NCBI GenBank assembly: GCA_903898855.1
Contig: CAIUHB010000071.1
Coordinates: 1-64,000, forward strand
Reading direction: 5' to 3'
Length of the DNA stretch: 64,000 nt
Source: an uncultured Actinomycetes bacterium
GTDB lineage: Bacteria; Actinomycetota; Actinomycetes; Nanopelagicales; Nanopelagicaceae
Position numbers and translations under genes: made by a program. The notes beneath the pieces are model-generated. The model searched no databases and was not told the origin of the DNA. It saw only the letters and a program-made list of their open reading frames with translations. Positions 1 to 6,342 of the stretch are shown piece by piece. Each line of letters begins with the position of its first letter. The first letter of the stretch is position 1.

Positions 1-121
1 CACATTTTTGGCAAATGCCTTCCTGTGCATATTGAACAACAAAGTCTTGCCTAATTTGTGACCACGCCCTCATACCGTTGGGAATCTTTTCCCATTTGTA
101 TTTATGAAATAGGTGGAACAT
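1..121 (-). CDS. small protein, N-terminal part only (runs off the left edge)
   Basis: The ATG at 119-121 shares its A with the TAA of the preceding gene (TAATG overlap), the same coupling used elsewhere in this operon. The 40 visible residues are Lys/Trp-rich and end with a CQKC pair, which suggests the first half of a zinc-binding site as in HNH or zinc-ribbon proteins. The rest lies outside the window, so function is open. Confidence 0.55.
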   Translation of the reverse strand, partial: MFHLFHKYKWEKIPNGMRAWSQIRQDFVVQYAQEGICQKC

Positions 122-402
122 TAGAGTTTTTCACCACACTTAGGGCAAAAGGTGTGCGTCCAATACTCGGGTGGGACGCTGGAGGCGTACCCGTACTGAC
201 CCGACCTCTTCACCGTGACCCAGTGGTCGCACTCAACTTCAGTTTTGAGGTCGTTAGGCTTTAGGTTTTCGGTGGCGTTTAGCACCTTGATGACATCGCA
301 GGGGTAGTCGGCTGGATAACCACCGTCTTTGACGCAGAACCCGCAATAGTCGCCAAGATAGGTGTGCTTCTCTCGAAGGGCTTGGCGTTCTTCGGCGTTC
401 AT
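121..402 (-). CDS. zinc-ribbon small protein ending CPKCGEKL
   Basis: A 93-aa protein of unknown function. It has CGFC near residue 20, further Cys/His in the middle (ECDHW) and a C-terminal CPKCGEKL, so one or two zinc-binding knuckles are likely. The start at 402 is chosen because the ATG overlaps the upstream stop (ATGA) and a GGGG ribosome binding site lies in the upstream gene's last codons. It belongs to an operon of proteins sharing the same CPKCGxKL tail. Confidence 0.75.
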   Translation of the reverse strand: MNAEERQALREKHTYLGDYCGFCVKDGGYPADYPCDVIKVLNATENLKPNDLKTEVECDHWVTVKRSGQYGYASSVPPEYWTHTFCPKCGEKL

Positions 403-533
403 AGTTTCACCCCGCACTTTGGGCAGTAGTCGTTTAGACCGCTAACCGATGCTTGAATTTCGTTGTTTGCTAAAGAAGCAAACACACCCATTTCTGACAA
501 CATCGGGTCTGTTTCGCTAACAGGTTCGGTCAT
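399..533 (-). CDS. 44-aa zinc-ribbon tail protein (CPKCGVKL)
   Basis: A 44-residue ORF joined to both neighbours by ATGA stop/start overlaps. The N-terminal 35 residues are acidic and unremarkable; the C-terminus is YCPKCGVKL, the tail shared with the genes ending at 121, 530 and 759. With only one CxxC it would need a partner or a dimer to bind zinc. Function unknown. Confidence 0.65.
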   Translation of the reverse strand: MTEPVSETDPMLSEMGVFASLANNEIQASVSGLNDYCPKCGVKL

Positions 534-667
534 AGTTTCTCTCCACACTTAGGGCAGTAGGCATAGTTCCAATCAGACTCTTGCGGTGGGTTGCTTGTTC
601 CGTAGTAGTCGGTTCCACCACCATCAACTCCGTAATGGTAGCACTTTTGGCGTTCGTCGGCGTTCAT
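530..667 (-). CDS. 45-aa zinc-ribbon small protein (CPKCGEKL)
   Basis: Starts MNADERQ, close to the MNAEERQ start of the gene ending at 121, which suggests the two are paralogues. It is Gly/Tyr-rich in the middle and ends AYCPKCGEKL. The stop overlaps the next start as ATGA, and the GGAG within the CGEKL codons is positioned as that gene's ribosome binding site. Function unknown. Confidence 0.7.
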   Translation of the reverse strand: MNADERQKCYHYGVDGGGTDYYGTSNPPQESDWNYAYCPKCGEKL

Positions 668-762
668 GACTTGGAAATAACCCAAAAGATGAAAGCAAAG
701 AAAACCATTGCCGAAACGCAGAAAATGATGTCTGTGGTGTTCTGCCCAATGTCGGCAATCAT
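664..762 (-). CDS. 32-aa single-span membrane microprotein
   Basis: A short polar N-terminus is followed by one hydrophobic segment (about residues 12-29, rich in Phe, Ile, Val) and a KS end, so a one-pass membrane peptide is likely. Both ends overlap neighbours as ATGA, and GGAG lies 7 nt before the ATG inside the upstream zinc-ribbon tail. Such peptides in phages can modify the host membrane or block superinfection; here that is a guess. Confidence 0.6.
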   Translation of the reverse strand: MIADIGQNTTDIIFCVSAMVFFAFIFWVISKS

Positions 763-965
763 AGCTTGTCTCCACACTTAGGGCAGTGGAGCCACGACGC
801 AGGCTTAGGAAGGCCACCAGCGATGACGTGTCCGCACACTCCACGACCATTACGCAGGGCATCGGTCTGTCGCTTTATGTCTTTGCCCAAGCGGATTATC
901 TTGTAACTCGCGAAGCCCGCCACGACAGCGTAGATAAGCGAGAGGATAAGCAGGACAACGTGCAT
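759..965 (-). CDS. membrane-anchored zinc-ribbon protein (CPKCGDKL)
   Basis: The 68 residues contain an N-terminal membrane span (about residues 3-24), a basic linker, then VCGH and the terminal CPKCGDKL. This is a cytoplasmic zinc ribbon tethered to the membrane. It is the only operon member that combines the two modules seen separately next door (a one-span peptide and a zinc-ribbon tail). Function unknown. Confidence 0.7.
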   Translation of the reverse strand: MHVVLLILSLIYAVVAGFASYKIIRLGKDIKRQTDALRNGRGVCGHVIAGGLPKPASWLHCPKCGDKL

Positions 966-967
966 GG

Positions 968-1129
968 CTACTGCTCCCTCTGCTGGATTTCTCGGGCGAT
1001 GCGCAAGGCTTCAGTAAAGCCCTGAGCAAAGCCGTTCTCGTAGTCGGTCTTCTTGGCCAAAGCCAGACGCGTGTGGTGTTCCGCCTCGTTCTGAAGACGG
1101 ATTACTGCTTCATTCAACTTCTTTCCCAT
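968..1129 (-). CDS. 53-aa helical small protein
   Basis: Strong ribosome binding site (AAGGAG, 5 nt before ATG). The protein MGKKLNEAV... is charged and probably all helical, ending in a Gln/Arg-rich segment, with no Cys or membrane span. The TAG lies 2 nt before the next start. Function unknown. Confidence 0.7.
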   Translation of the reverse strand: MGKKLNEAVIRLQNEAEHHTRLALAKKTDYENGFAQGFTEALRIAREIQQREQ

Positions 1130-1141
1130 GATTCTCCTTAT

Positions 1142-1270
1142 TTATCTTTCGTAACCAGAATATCCGCCACGGTAAAAACTCGGCGGGTCGGCGTCCCAAG
1201 TGGTAACGCACAACTCGTCGGCCTCGTGGGCCTCGGAGCAGTCTTCGCAAATCTCGGGGGAGTCACTCAT
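1142..1270 (-). CDS. 42-aa acidic Cys-containing microprotein
   Basis: MSDSPEICEDC... contains a CxxC and a third Cys, many Asp/Glu, and a Gly/Tyr-rich end. The ATG overlaps the stop of the upstream 26-aa peptide (ATGA), which is the reason for this start. Metal binding is possible with three Cys and one His. Function unknown. Confidence 0.55.
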   Translation of the reverse strand: MSDSPEICEDCSEAHEADELCVTTWDADPPSFYRGGYSGYER

Positions 1271-1347
1271 CGGCTCAACACCACAAAGACTGAGCACATA
1301 GAAATAGCGCCACCGCAGAACCCGAATACAAAGTAAACCCAATTCAT
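1267..1347 (-). CDS. 26-aa membrane micropeptide
   Basis: Almost the whole peptide is one hydrophobic span (MNWVYFVFGFCGG...), ending LSR. A good ribosome binding site (GGGAGAAAG) precedes the ATG, and both ends share bases with neighbouring start and stop codons. The tight packing makes chance occurrence less likely, but at this length coding remains unproven. Confidence 0.5.
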   Translation of the reverse strand: MNWVYFVFGFCGGAISMCSVFVVLSR

Positions 1348-1433
1348 CACTTTCTCCCTGTCCAAACAGAACCACATAGTAGCACAACAATAGCAAACAA
1401 GTTGAGCCCAAGCCAACTCCAAACCCAAATCAT
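1347..1433 (-). CDS. 28-aa membrane micropeptide
   Basis: MIWVWSWLGLNLF... is one hydrophobic span with a TGRK end. The start overlaps the stop of the methylase-like gene (ATGA), and the stop shares its A with the ATG of the next micropeptide (TGATG). It is a second one-span peptide in tandem, without obvious identity to its neighbour. Confidence 0.5.
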   Translation of the reverse strand: MIWVWSWLGLNLFAIVVLLCGSVWTGRK

Positions 1434-2026
1434 AGCGCACCCCATTGCTCGGCCATGGCGTTAGCAATCCCCTGATAGGTGACTGAACGCAACTTCCACC
1501 TGTCTTTTCCGGGGGCCATCCGGTGCATCCTATCCGTCACACTCTTAGGCAACTGCTTCATCTCCTGCTTAACATTGTTAGTCTCAACAAGCCGGGGCAA
1601 ATTGTCCAGCCACAAACAGCTTTTCTTCTTCTCCATCTCCCCAAACATATACGGATGGATAATCTGGTCATACTTACGGCCAATGATATCCATGGCGTAT
1701 CCGTGCATTGAGGAGTTCTCGATGGCCTTCTTCGGAATCGGGGCATTTAAAAGCTCTTTGAAGAACTCCGCACCCTCACGCATAAGTTCCCACCGGCCTT
1801 CTTGCTCATGTAGCCACCTAACCCCAGAAAGGGCGAGGTAAGTACAAGGGGGGTGGGCAATCATCATGTCCCAACCGTCCTCCAAGATATCCCGAACATC
1901 ACCCATGTAGTGATGAGGGGAACCGTCATCGGCGGGGAGCAAGTCGCAACTCAAGGCGTCATGCCCAAGGGCACGGAACGCTTCACGCACTCGACCCGAA
2001 AACTCACAGGCGACCAGAACTCTCAT
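1430..2026 (-). CDS. putative DNA methyltransferase (cytosine-type fold)
   Basis: A 198-aa protein opening with MRVLVACEFSGRVREAF, which resembles the SAM-binding motif I (E-FSG) of C5-cytosine methyltransferases. A PPCTYL segment (59-64) sits where the catalytic PC motif falls. At 198 aa it is much shorter than a full C5 methylase, and I cannot see a target-recognition domain. Phage relatives are usually annotated DNA methylase; self-protection against restriction is the natural role. GGGAG lies 9 nt before the ATG. First recognisable enzyme of the left operon. Confidence 0.7.
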   Translation of the reverse strand: MRVLVACEFSGRVREAFRALGHDALSCDLLPADDGSPHHYMGDVRDILEDGWDMMIAHPPCTYLALSGVRWLHEQEGRWELMREGAEFFKELLNAPIPKKAIENSSMHGYAMDIIGRKYDQIIHPYMFGEMEKKKSCLWLDNLPRLVETNNVKQEMKQLPKSVTDRMHRMAPGKDRWKLRSVTYQGIANAMAEQWGAL

Positions 2027-2164
2027 CTAACTCACTCCCTCTAATCTATTGTTAATAGTAGCACACGAATCTTACTCCGTGTCATGGTACTTGCACAAGG
2101 GCGCCTATCTCTTGGAACATCGCCGCGCCGGCCCCCCCACCTCCGGATAGAAGCGAGCTAGGAA

Positions 2165-2389
2165 TCAGGCCCAACCAGCCTTGAGTATACAAATCACTAT
2201 CGGAGATTTTTTATAAAACTCAGGGCTCGCTCGCCAACCTACGCGGGGAGGGGCATCCTCATCGACCGGTTCGGGGAGGGGAATAGATAGAAGGTCGGCA
2301 GCGGCAGCGATGGCTTTGGCCAAGACGAGGGGCATCCCCAAAAATCGGGGGGAAGAAGAAAAGAAAAGGGGGAGGTCACGACGGGACAT
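2165..2389 (-). CDS. 74-aa hypothetical protein
   Basis: The start at 2389 has a strong ribosome binding site (AAGGAG, 7-nt spacing). MSRRDLPLFF... is followed by an Ala/Leu-rich helix and a Pro/Asp-rich middle. No known domain. It would be the first gene after the promoter/operator near 2556-2606. Because it is separated from the methylase by about 140 nt and has no homologue I recognise, coding is likely but not certain. Confidence 0.5.
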   Translation of the reverse strand: MSRRDLPLFFSSSPRFLGMPLVLAKAIAAAADLLSIPLPEPVDEDAPPRVGWRASPEFYKKSPIVICILKAGWA

Positions 2390-2555
2390 AAGGAGACTCC
2401 TTCTTAGGGATAACACTGTAGGGATACAAGACTAGCAGGACAAGAGACCAGCCAGACAGAGACACTATACAAGGGATAGGGAGTAAGTCAAGCAGGCTAC
2501 CACTTAGGGAGAGTATCGTAAGTGATAGTAGAGTATCGGTTAGCAGGGTAAGCGA

Positions 2556-2606
2556 CATTATATTATCGGTTGGTCAATTGGTCAGTCAAATTATCAGTCA
2601 GATAAT
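2556..2606 (-). promoter_or_regulatory. leftward promoter with operator-like palindrome
   Basis: Read on the minus strand, TTGACT is followed 18 nt later by TAATAT (a TATAAT overlaps it 3 nt on), a plausible sigma-A promoter pointing at the 2389-to-1 operon. Immediately upstream is a perfect inverted repeat ATTATC-AGTCA-GATAAT (2590-2606), with further TTGGTCA direct repeats nearby. Position and symmetry suggest a regulator site. Confidence 0.5.
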
Positions 2607-2866
2607 CAGATGGCCAGATGATGGACAGCCAAAAGCCACGCCAACTCGCCTGTCTAAACGAACTTTCCGCGCGTAATGGAACCTAAATCAACGAATAACT
2701 GTAATATAACTACACATAATGACCAAATATAGTCGTTTATCAGGTGTTTTGTATAAAAATCCTACACAATAACGCCGGAAATCCCTTGCGCGATGGGAGA
2801 GTAATCTTATCCTGCGCGATGATGTGGCGCGATGGTGTGCGCGACGGGTGATAAGACATAAAGAAA

Positions 2867-2905
2867 GCCCCTCTGAGCAGGCCATTTAGACCCACCCAGA
2901 GGGGC
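2867..2905 (-). terminator. long-stem hairpin after the 2979 gene
   Basis: GCCCCTCTG (2867-2875) pairs perfectly with CAGAGGGGC (2897-2905) around a 21-nt loop, about 75 nt past the stop at 2979. No clear U-tract, so termination strength is uncertain. Confidence 0.45.
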
Positions 2906-2978
2906 GAAACGGGGAACCTATACTGTTAGGCATAGGTGGCGGAAAGGATAACGCACTTACTCCCCAGAATTACACTTG

Positions 2979-3221
2979 CTAGTGTTCACAACAGTCACCG
3001 CAATTCCCACAGTCACCGCACCGACCGTCACGGCTAGCCACATCGTAGGTAGCCCCGCAGTCGTCACACTCACCAACTTCGTCAGCCTCATCGTTGGAGT
3101 AGATAACATCTGCCAGGTGTAGCAGCATTGTTATCGCCTTGTCCGACTTTCCGGCAAGTATCTCTTGCCTGATGTCGTGTAGGAACCCCGACATTCGCTG
3201 TGCGCTGTAAGGCTCACACAT
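2979..3221 (-). CDS. 80-aa protein with C-terminal Cys-rich zinc site
   Basis: The N-terminal 50 residues look helical. The C-terminus (ECDDCGATYD...CGDCGNCGDCCEH) has eight Cys in 30 residues, enough for two zinc sites. The start at 3221 is preferred over a longer version because of AGGAG at 7-8 nt and a TAATG overlap with the upstream stop. Last of four coupled genes transcribed from the cassette at 3870-3951. Function unknown. Confidence 0.7.
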   Translation of the reverse strand: MCEPYSAQRMSGFLHDIRQEILAGKSDKAITMLLHLADVIYSNDEADEVGECDDCGATYDVASRDGRCGDCGNCGDCCEH

Positions 3222-3373
3222 TATTTCATCTCCTCTGTCTCGCTTGCCCACATTCCCCTGACCATTACGCCCAGTTCGGAGTAGGCAATTTCGTCCAACA
3301 ATTCGTCGGCTTCCTCGGCGGTGGGTGCTTCCACCGAGAAGGTGATGCCGTAGTTCTTACGGAAGGTAGGCAT
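3221..3373 (-). CDS. 50-aa hypothetical protein
   Basis: MPTFRKNYGITF... has a beta-like N-terminus and an acidic helix (EAPTAEEADELLDEI). Coupled to both neighbours (3-nt gap upstream, TAATG downstream), with GGGG before the ATG. Function unknown. Confidence 0.65.
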   Translation of the reverse strand: MPTFRKNYGITFSVEAPTAEEADELLDEIAYSELGVMVRGMWASETEEMK

Positions 3374-3375
3374 TG

Positions 3376-3579
3376 TTATTCCCCCTCGTAGTAGTTGTCG
3401 AAGCCAAACCCTGACCACTCCGCCGAGACATCTAGCAGGTTGTTGTAGTCACCGCTAGTTGCTTGGTCGTAGTAGTCCTGAAAGGCGTCCTTGCGGTCAG
3501 TGGCTTCCAGCACCTTCTTGACGAATGCCATGATAGAGTAGGCATTTCCATCACCGTTGTATTGCGAGAGGCGGTTCAT
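3376..3579 (-). CDS. 67-aa acidic hypothetical protein
   Basis: Rich in Asp, Tyr and Asn, no Cys or membrane span, ending GFDNYYEGE. The ATG shares its A with the TAA of the upstream gene. Function unknown. Confidence 0.65.
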   Translation of the reverse strand: MNRLSQYNGDGNAYSIMAFVKKVLEATDRKDAFQDYYDQATSGDYNNLLDVSAEWSGFGFDNYYEGE

Positions 3580-3869
3580 TACTTCACCGCCGTTTCGCTA
3601 GTGCCGATGTAGCGAATGAAGAGTGACTTCTTGACGCCCTTCTTGGTGTTCACCTGACGGTAGGCTCGCTCGTATTCGGAGCCGAGGAACCGCTTGGAGA
3701 ACGCAGTGGCCTTGCCCACCTTCTCGTCGTAAAGCGCCCACTTGTTGGGGTTGCTACGGAGAGCGTTGTCCAAGATGTCCCCGACGGACTGCTTGCCGTG
3801 AGGCTTTGCTCCCCGACGCTGAGGGGTCGGGTCACGAAAGATGACCTTCCCATTGGTTGATAACTTCAT
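3579..3869 (-). CDS. 96-aa basic hypothetical protein
   Basis: MKLSTNGKVIF... is basic (many Lys/Arg), with predicted helices around residues 28-85, so nucleic-acid binding is possible but unproven. The start at 3869 follows AAAGGAAT and is the first gene behind control cassette 1. It heads a four-gene unit 3869-2979, whereas most cassettes serve one gene. Confidence 0.7.
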   Translation of the reverse strand: MKLSTNGKVIFRDPTPQRRGAKPHGKQSVGDILDNALRSNPNKWALYDEKVGKATAFSKRFLGSEYERAYRQVNTKKGVKKSLFIRYIGTSETAVK

Positions 3870-3951
3870 AAGTTTATTCCTTTCACTTATACCGAACCGC
3901 TTTGGTTCTGGTAATACTCTATCATGGCCGGCGACATCGCGCGTGCGCGAT
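3870..3951 (-). promoter_or_regulatory. control cassette 1 (ATCGCGC-GT-GCGCGAT)
   Basis: First of 24 cassettes found upstream of leftward genes. Read 5'-3' on the minus strand it holds an inverted repeat with 7-bp arms ATCGCGC/GCGCGAT (3936-3951), a -10-like element of the form TGNTANNNT about 14 nt on, a leader stem-loop (here GAACC/GGTTC), a ribosome binding site (AAAGGAA) and the start codon 67 nt from the repeat. The repeat occupies the -35 position, so a dedicated regulator may replace normal -35 contact. Confidence 0.75.
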
Positions 3952-3953
3952 AC

Positions 3954-3969
3954 CCCCCGAAATCGGGGG
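3954..3969 (-). terminator. short GC hairpin after the 3973 stop
   Basis: CCCCCGA/TCGGGGG with a 2-nt loop, 4 nt beyond the stop of the 222-aa gene. No U-tract. Confidence 0.4.
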
Positions 3970-3972
3970 AAA

Positions 3973-4641
3973 TTACACGGTGACCTCCTCGGTGACGGCA
4001 GGAGCCTCGTAACGAGGGCAGTCATCGAACAGCAGAGAGAGGTCGTCTTCCCACTCGCAGATACACCCTCCGACATGGGGATTGTTGGCGTATTCCTCAT
4101 GGCAGCCTGGGATGTCCCACTCGTAGTCCTCCTCGGTCACTCCATGCTCGTCCACTAGGAACCGGCCACCCCAGCCTTGCTCCTCAACATAGATGACTTC
4201 CAGCACCAGCCCACGCTCTAGGCACTCTTTGGCGAGAGCGTTGTAGATGGGAACCGGCGGAGACCAAGCCGTCTGGAAGGTAATACACAGTTGGACGATG
4301 TTGTTGTTACCCCTGTCCATCTTGTATTCGCTCGGCCATACATGGAACTCGTCGTCCGATGCGTCCCACTTGGTTCCCCAGTGCCTACTGTTCCACGCAT
4401 ACCAGCCATCAGGGTTGGTGCCGGTGCCACCCCGAGTATGATAGGTTTCGTCGTTGGGGCAGGGAATAAGATTGTGGAATGAGATAGCGGTAGGCTTTAC
4501 TACGCAATCCTCGTAGATAAACTCGCCGCCTACGAACTTCTCATTCACCGACTTCCACGGCTTTGCCAGCAATTTCTGTAGTTCATTGACCTCATCCTCG
4601 TCGCCAATGATGTTCACTGTGTTGTTTACCCAATTAGGCAT
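3973..4641 (-). CDS. DUF1281-like protein (MPNWVNN family)
   Basis: The MPNWVNNTVNIIGDEDEV start and the later W/G/P-rich body match my memory of the DUF1281 / api92-like family carried by phages and plasmids, whose biochemical role is not established. Length 222 aa, with Cys in the C-terminal third (GCHEEY, GGCICEWEDD). Single gene behind cassette 2. Confidence 0.65.
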   Translation of the reverse strand: MPNWVNNTVNIIGDEDEVNELQKLLAKPWKSVNEKFVGGEFIYEDCVVKPTAISFHNLIPCPNDETYHTRGGTGTNPDGWYAWNSRHWGTKWDASDDEFHVWPSEYKMDRGNNNIVQLCITFQTAWSPPVPIYNALAKECLERGLVLEVIYVEEQGWGGRFLVDEHGVTEEDYEWDIPGCHEEYANNPHVGGCICEWEDDLSLLFDDCPRYEAPAVTEEVTV

Positions 4642-4716
4642 TTGTAATACTCCTTTCTGTCGGGACTTTCCCTGAAATCATCGTATCAAACGCCGAACCC
4701 ATCGCGCGGGCGCGAC
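4642..4716 (-). promoter_or_regulatory. control cassette 2 (ATCGCGC-GG-GCGCGAC)
   Basis: Repeat at 4701-4716 with one arm mismatch, 60 nt from the ATG. The minus-strand -10 is TTTGATACGAT. Leader hairpin arms are GGGA/TCCC, and AAAGGAG is the ribosome binding site. An extra GCGCGAT follows at about 4722. Confidence 0.7.
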
Positions 4717-4794
4717 CATGTGCGCGATATGGGGAAGGAACCCCCACCCCGCCCCGAAGGGCGAGGTGAGGGTGCGGTAGGGGGAAGGGAACCC

Positions 4795-6186
4795 CTACTC
4801 GCTATCGGGGTAGTAGGACACTCGGCCATACCGAGCGCCGTAGGGAACTCCGGTAGGCTTGGCGATGACCTTGACCGCCTCCTCGATGTCCTCCACCTGA
4901 ATAATGCGGTGTCGGCGGAGGAACTGAGCCACCTGCTTAGAGAGGTGGACGTGGGTGCTGTCCTTCTTACCGTCAGTCACCTGACCGTCGCAGACCCAGA
5001 TAATAGGCTCCCCACTCTTGCGGATACTCTGGGCATACTCCAGAACCGGCCCGTCCACGCCGTTGCCGACCCTAAAGATACTGCTTGGCACTTCCGGCAC
5101 TCGCTTGCCACCCCTCGCCAGAATCGTAGCGTTGGGGACAGTGGTGCTGCCCCTCTTGTGGGAGTAGGCGATAACTGTGGCACCCATAGAAGCGTCCAGA
5201 ATCCTTACGAGGCTATCGGTGTCGAAGGCCATAGAACCGGATACATCTATGACTACGATACCGCCGTGAGCCTTACGCTTGTTGGAGAACACTCGGCGTT
5301 GGGGGTCAGAGAGGAACCGGCTAGGGTGGGTCACTCGCTTGCCCGAGAGAGTGGGCTTAGCCCTGCTAGACAGTCGGTTGGTGACGGTCTTGGTGAGGGG
5401 GTGGGTGCTGTCCAGAATCAACTTGGCGAACTTGCCATGTTCGTTACCAGCGTCGAAAGCCTGACTAGGAACATACTCTTTGCTCTCGTCACTAACCGGA
5501 GCCAGATAACCGTTGATAATCTTGCCCAATTGGGTGACGGTCTGATAGAAACCGTCAGAGACAGAGGAGTCATCATCGAACTCTCTCACATCTTGGTCGG
5601 AAACTTGCCAGCCGTGAGACTTGAGCCACTTCTTAGTCTCTTTCTTGAGTTCATTTAGGCGAGTAGCCCACTCGGGATTTACGGAGCGAACCCCCGAGAA
5701 AAAGGCGTTCTGTGCCTTGCTACCAGAGAGAGCCGTAAAGAAAGCGACGGTCTCGTTCCATGCCTTGTCTGAGCCACCCTCGGCCAGACGCTTGCCACCC
5801 TCTTTCTCGGAACCGTCCTGAAGGAGGTCGAGGTCGAAGCCCTGTCGGGAGAGGTGGTGATTCACTCGCAATTCCTCGATACACTCCATGATTCGCTGAG
5901 AGACCTGAGCCACTCGCTGGGTGTTGTTGATACCGTTCACATCGGTAGGTGAGAGGAAGGCGTGGGCTAATTCGTGGTTACGAATCAGGCGAGCCACCTC
6001 GTCGTTGATAACCGGAACTCGCATGATACGGTTATCAAAGTCGGTGTGAGCGTCACCTCGTCGGGCGGTGCCTTCTTGGACAGTCCACTTGCCCTCGCCG
6101 GTAGTCACCTTGTCTCGACGGAGACCGACCAGCAGTTCCGGCAGTGCGGAGACCGTGTTGTTGTCTTTCTTGGTGTTGTTAGTCAT
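4795..6186 (-). CDS. VWA-domain protein with putative metallopeptidase N-domain
   Basis: 463 aa. The N-terminal part carries HELAH (71-75) followed by MECIEEL (100-106), a gluzincin-like HExxH...E arrangement. The C-terminal part is a von Willebrand A domain: VVIDVSGS (311-318) gives the DxSxS metal site, and CDGQVTDG (399-406) a third metal-site segment. This resembles the DUF2201-type VWA proteins that partner MoxR ATPases, and a MoxR-like gene lies directly upstream. Likely role: adaptor or co-chaperone acting with that ATPase on an unknown target. The zinc-peptidase activity is inferred only from the motif. Confidence 0.8.
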   Translation of the reverse strand: MTNNTKKDNNTVSALPELLVGLRRDKVTTGEGKWTVQEGTARRGDAHTDFDNRIMRVPVINDEVARLIRNHELAHAFLSPTDVNGINNTQRVAQVSQRIMECIEELRVNHHLSRQGFDLDLLQDGSEKEGGKRLAEGGSDKAWNETVAFFTALSGSKAQNAFFSGVRSVNPEWATRLNELKKETKKWLKSHGWQVSDQDVREFDDDSSVSDGFYQTVTQLGKIINGYLAPVSDESKEYVPSQAFDAGNEHGKFAKLILDSTHPLTKTVTNRLSSRAKPTLSGKRVTHPSRFLSDPQRRVFSNKRKAHGGIVVIDVSGSMAFDTDSLVRILDASMGATVIAYSHKRGSTTVPNATILARGGKRVPEVPSSIFRVGNGVDGPVLEYAQSIRKSGEPIIWVCDGQVTDGKKDSTHVHLSKQVAQFLRRHRIIQVEDIEEAVKVIAKPTGVPYGARYGRVSYYPDSE

Positions 6187-6273
6187 AAGTCTAATCCCTT
6201 CTGTTAGTGGAGTTCCCTTCTGAACTTCCATGTAAATACTGTATCATCGCCCCGAGCTTCGCGCACGCGCGAT
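6187..6273 (-). promoter_or_regulatory. control cassette 3 (TTCGCGC-AC-GCGCGAT)
   Basis: Repeat at 6258-6273, 72 nt from the start; -10 ATGATACAGT; leader hairpin AGTTC/GAACT; an additional GCGCGAT copy at about 6280. Confidence 0.65.
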
Positions 6274-6296
6274 GATGTGCGCGATGGGGGGAAGGT

Positions 6297-6324
6297 GGGG
6301 GAGGGGTCTTGCGACCCCTCCCCC
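6297..6324 (-). terminator. 12-bp GC hairpin with GCAA loop
   Basis: GGGGGAGGGGTC (6297-6308) pairs perfectly with GACCCCTCCCCC (6313-6324). On the minus strand the loop is GCAA. It lies 19 nt after the MoxR-like stop and lacks a U-run. Confidence 0.6.
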
Positions 6325-6342
6325 TTTGCTGGCAGGCAACCT

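Larger units (their letters stand above)
2390..2978. other. 589-bp non-coding control region
   Basis: No convincing gene. From left to right it holds a repeat-rich pyrimidine-skewed leader (2405-2555, with repeated TAGGGATA and GAGTATCG), a leftward promoter with a palindrome (2556-2606), four GCGCGAT/C copies (2788, 2814, 2827, 2839) and a terminator-like hairpin (2867-2905). Confidence 0.6.

Noticed and set aside
2405..2420. Resemblance of TAGGGATAACA to a homing-endonuclease (I-SceI) site
   Set aside because: Only the first 11 of 18 positions agree, and the word recurs as a simple repeat; chance match.
2376..2558. 60-aa Leu/Ser-rich leftward frame
   Set aside because: Derived from the CT-rich repetitive leader, has no ribosome binding site, and its ATG overlaps the TATAAT of the promoter.
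2688..2885. 65-aa leftward frame over the GCGCGAT copies
   Set aside because: No ribosome binding site, Arg-rich composition from the repeats, and covers a likely regulatory region.
4720..5658. 312-aa rightward reading frame opposite the VWA gene
   Set aside because: Antisense shadow of a clearly coding VWA/HExxH protein; no ribosome binding site and no recognisable fold.
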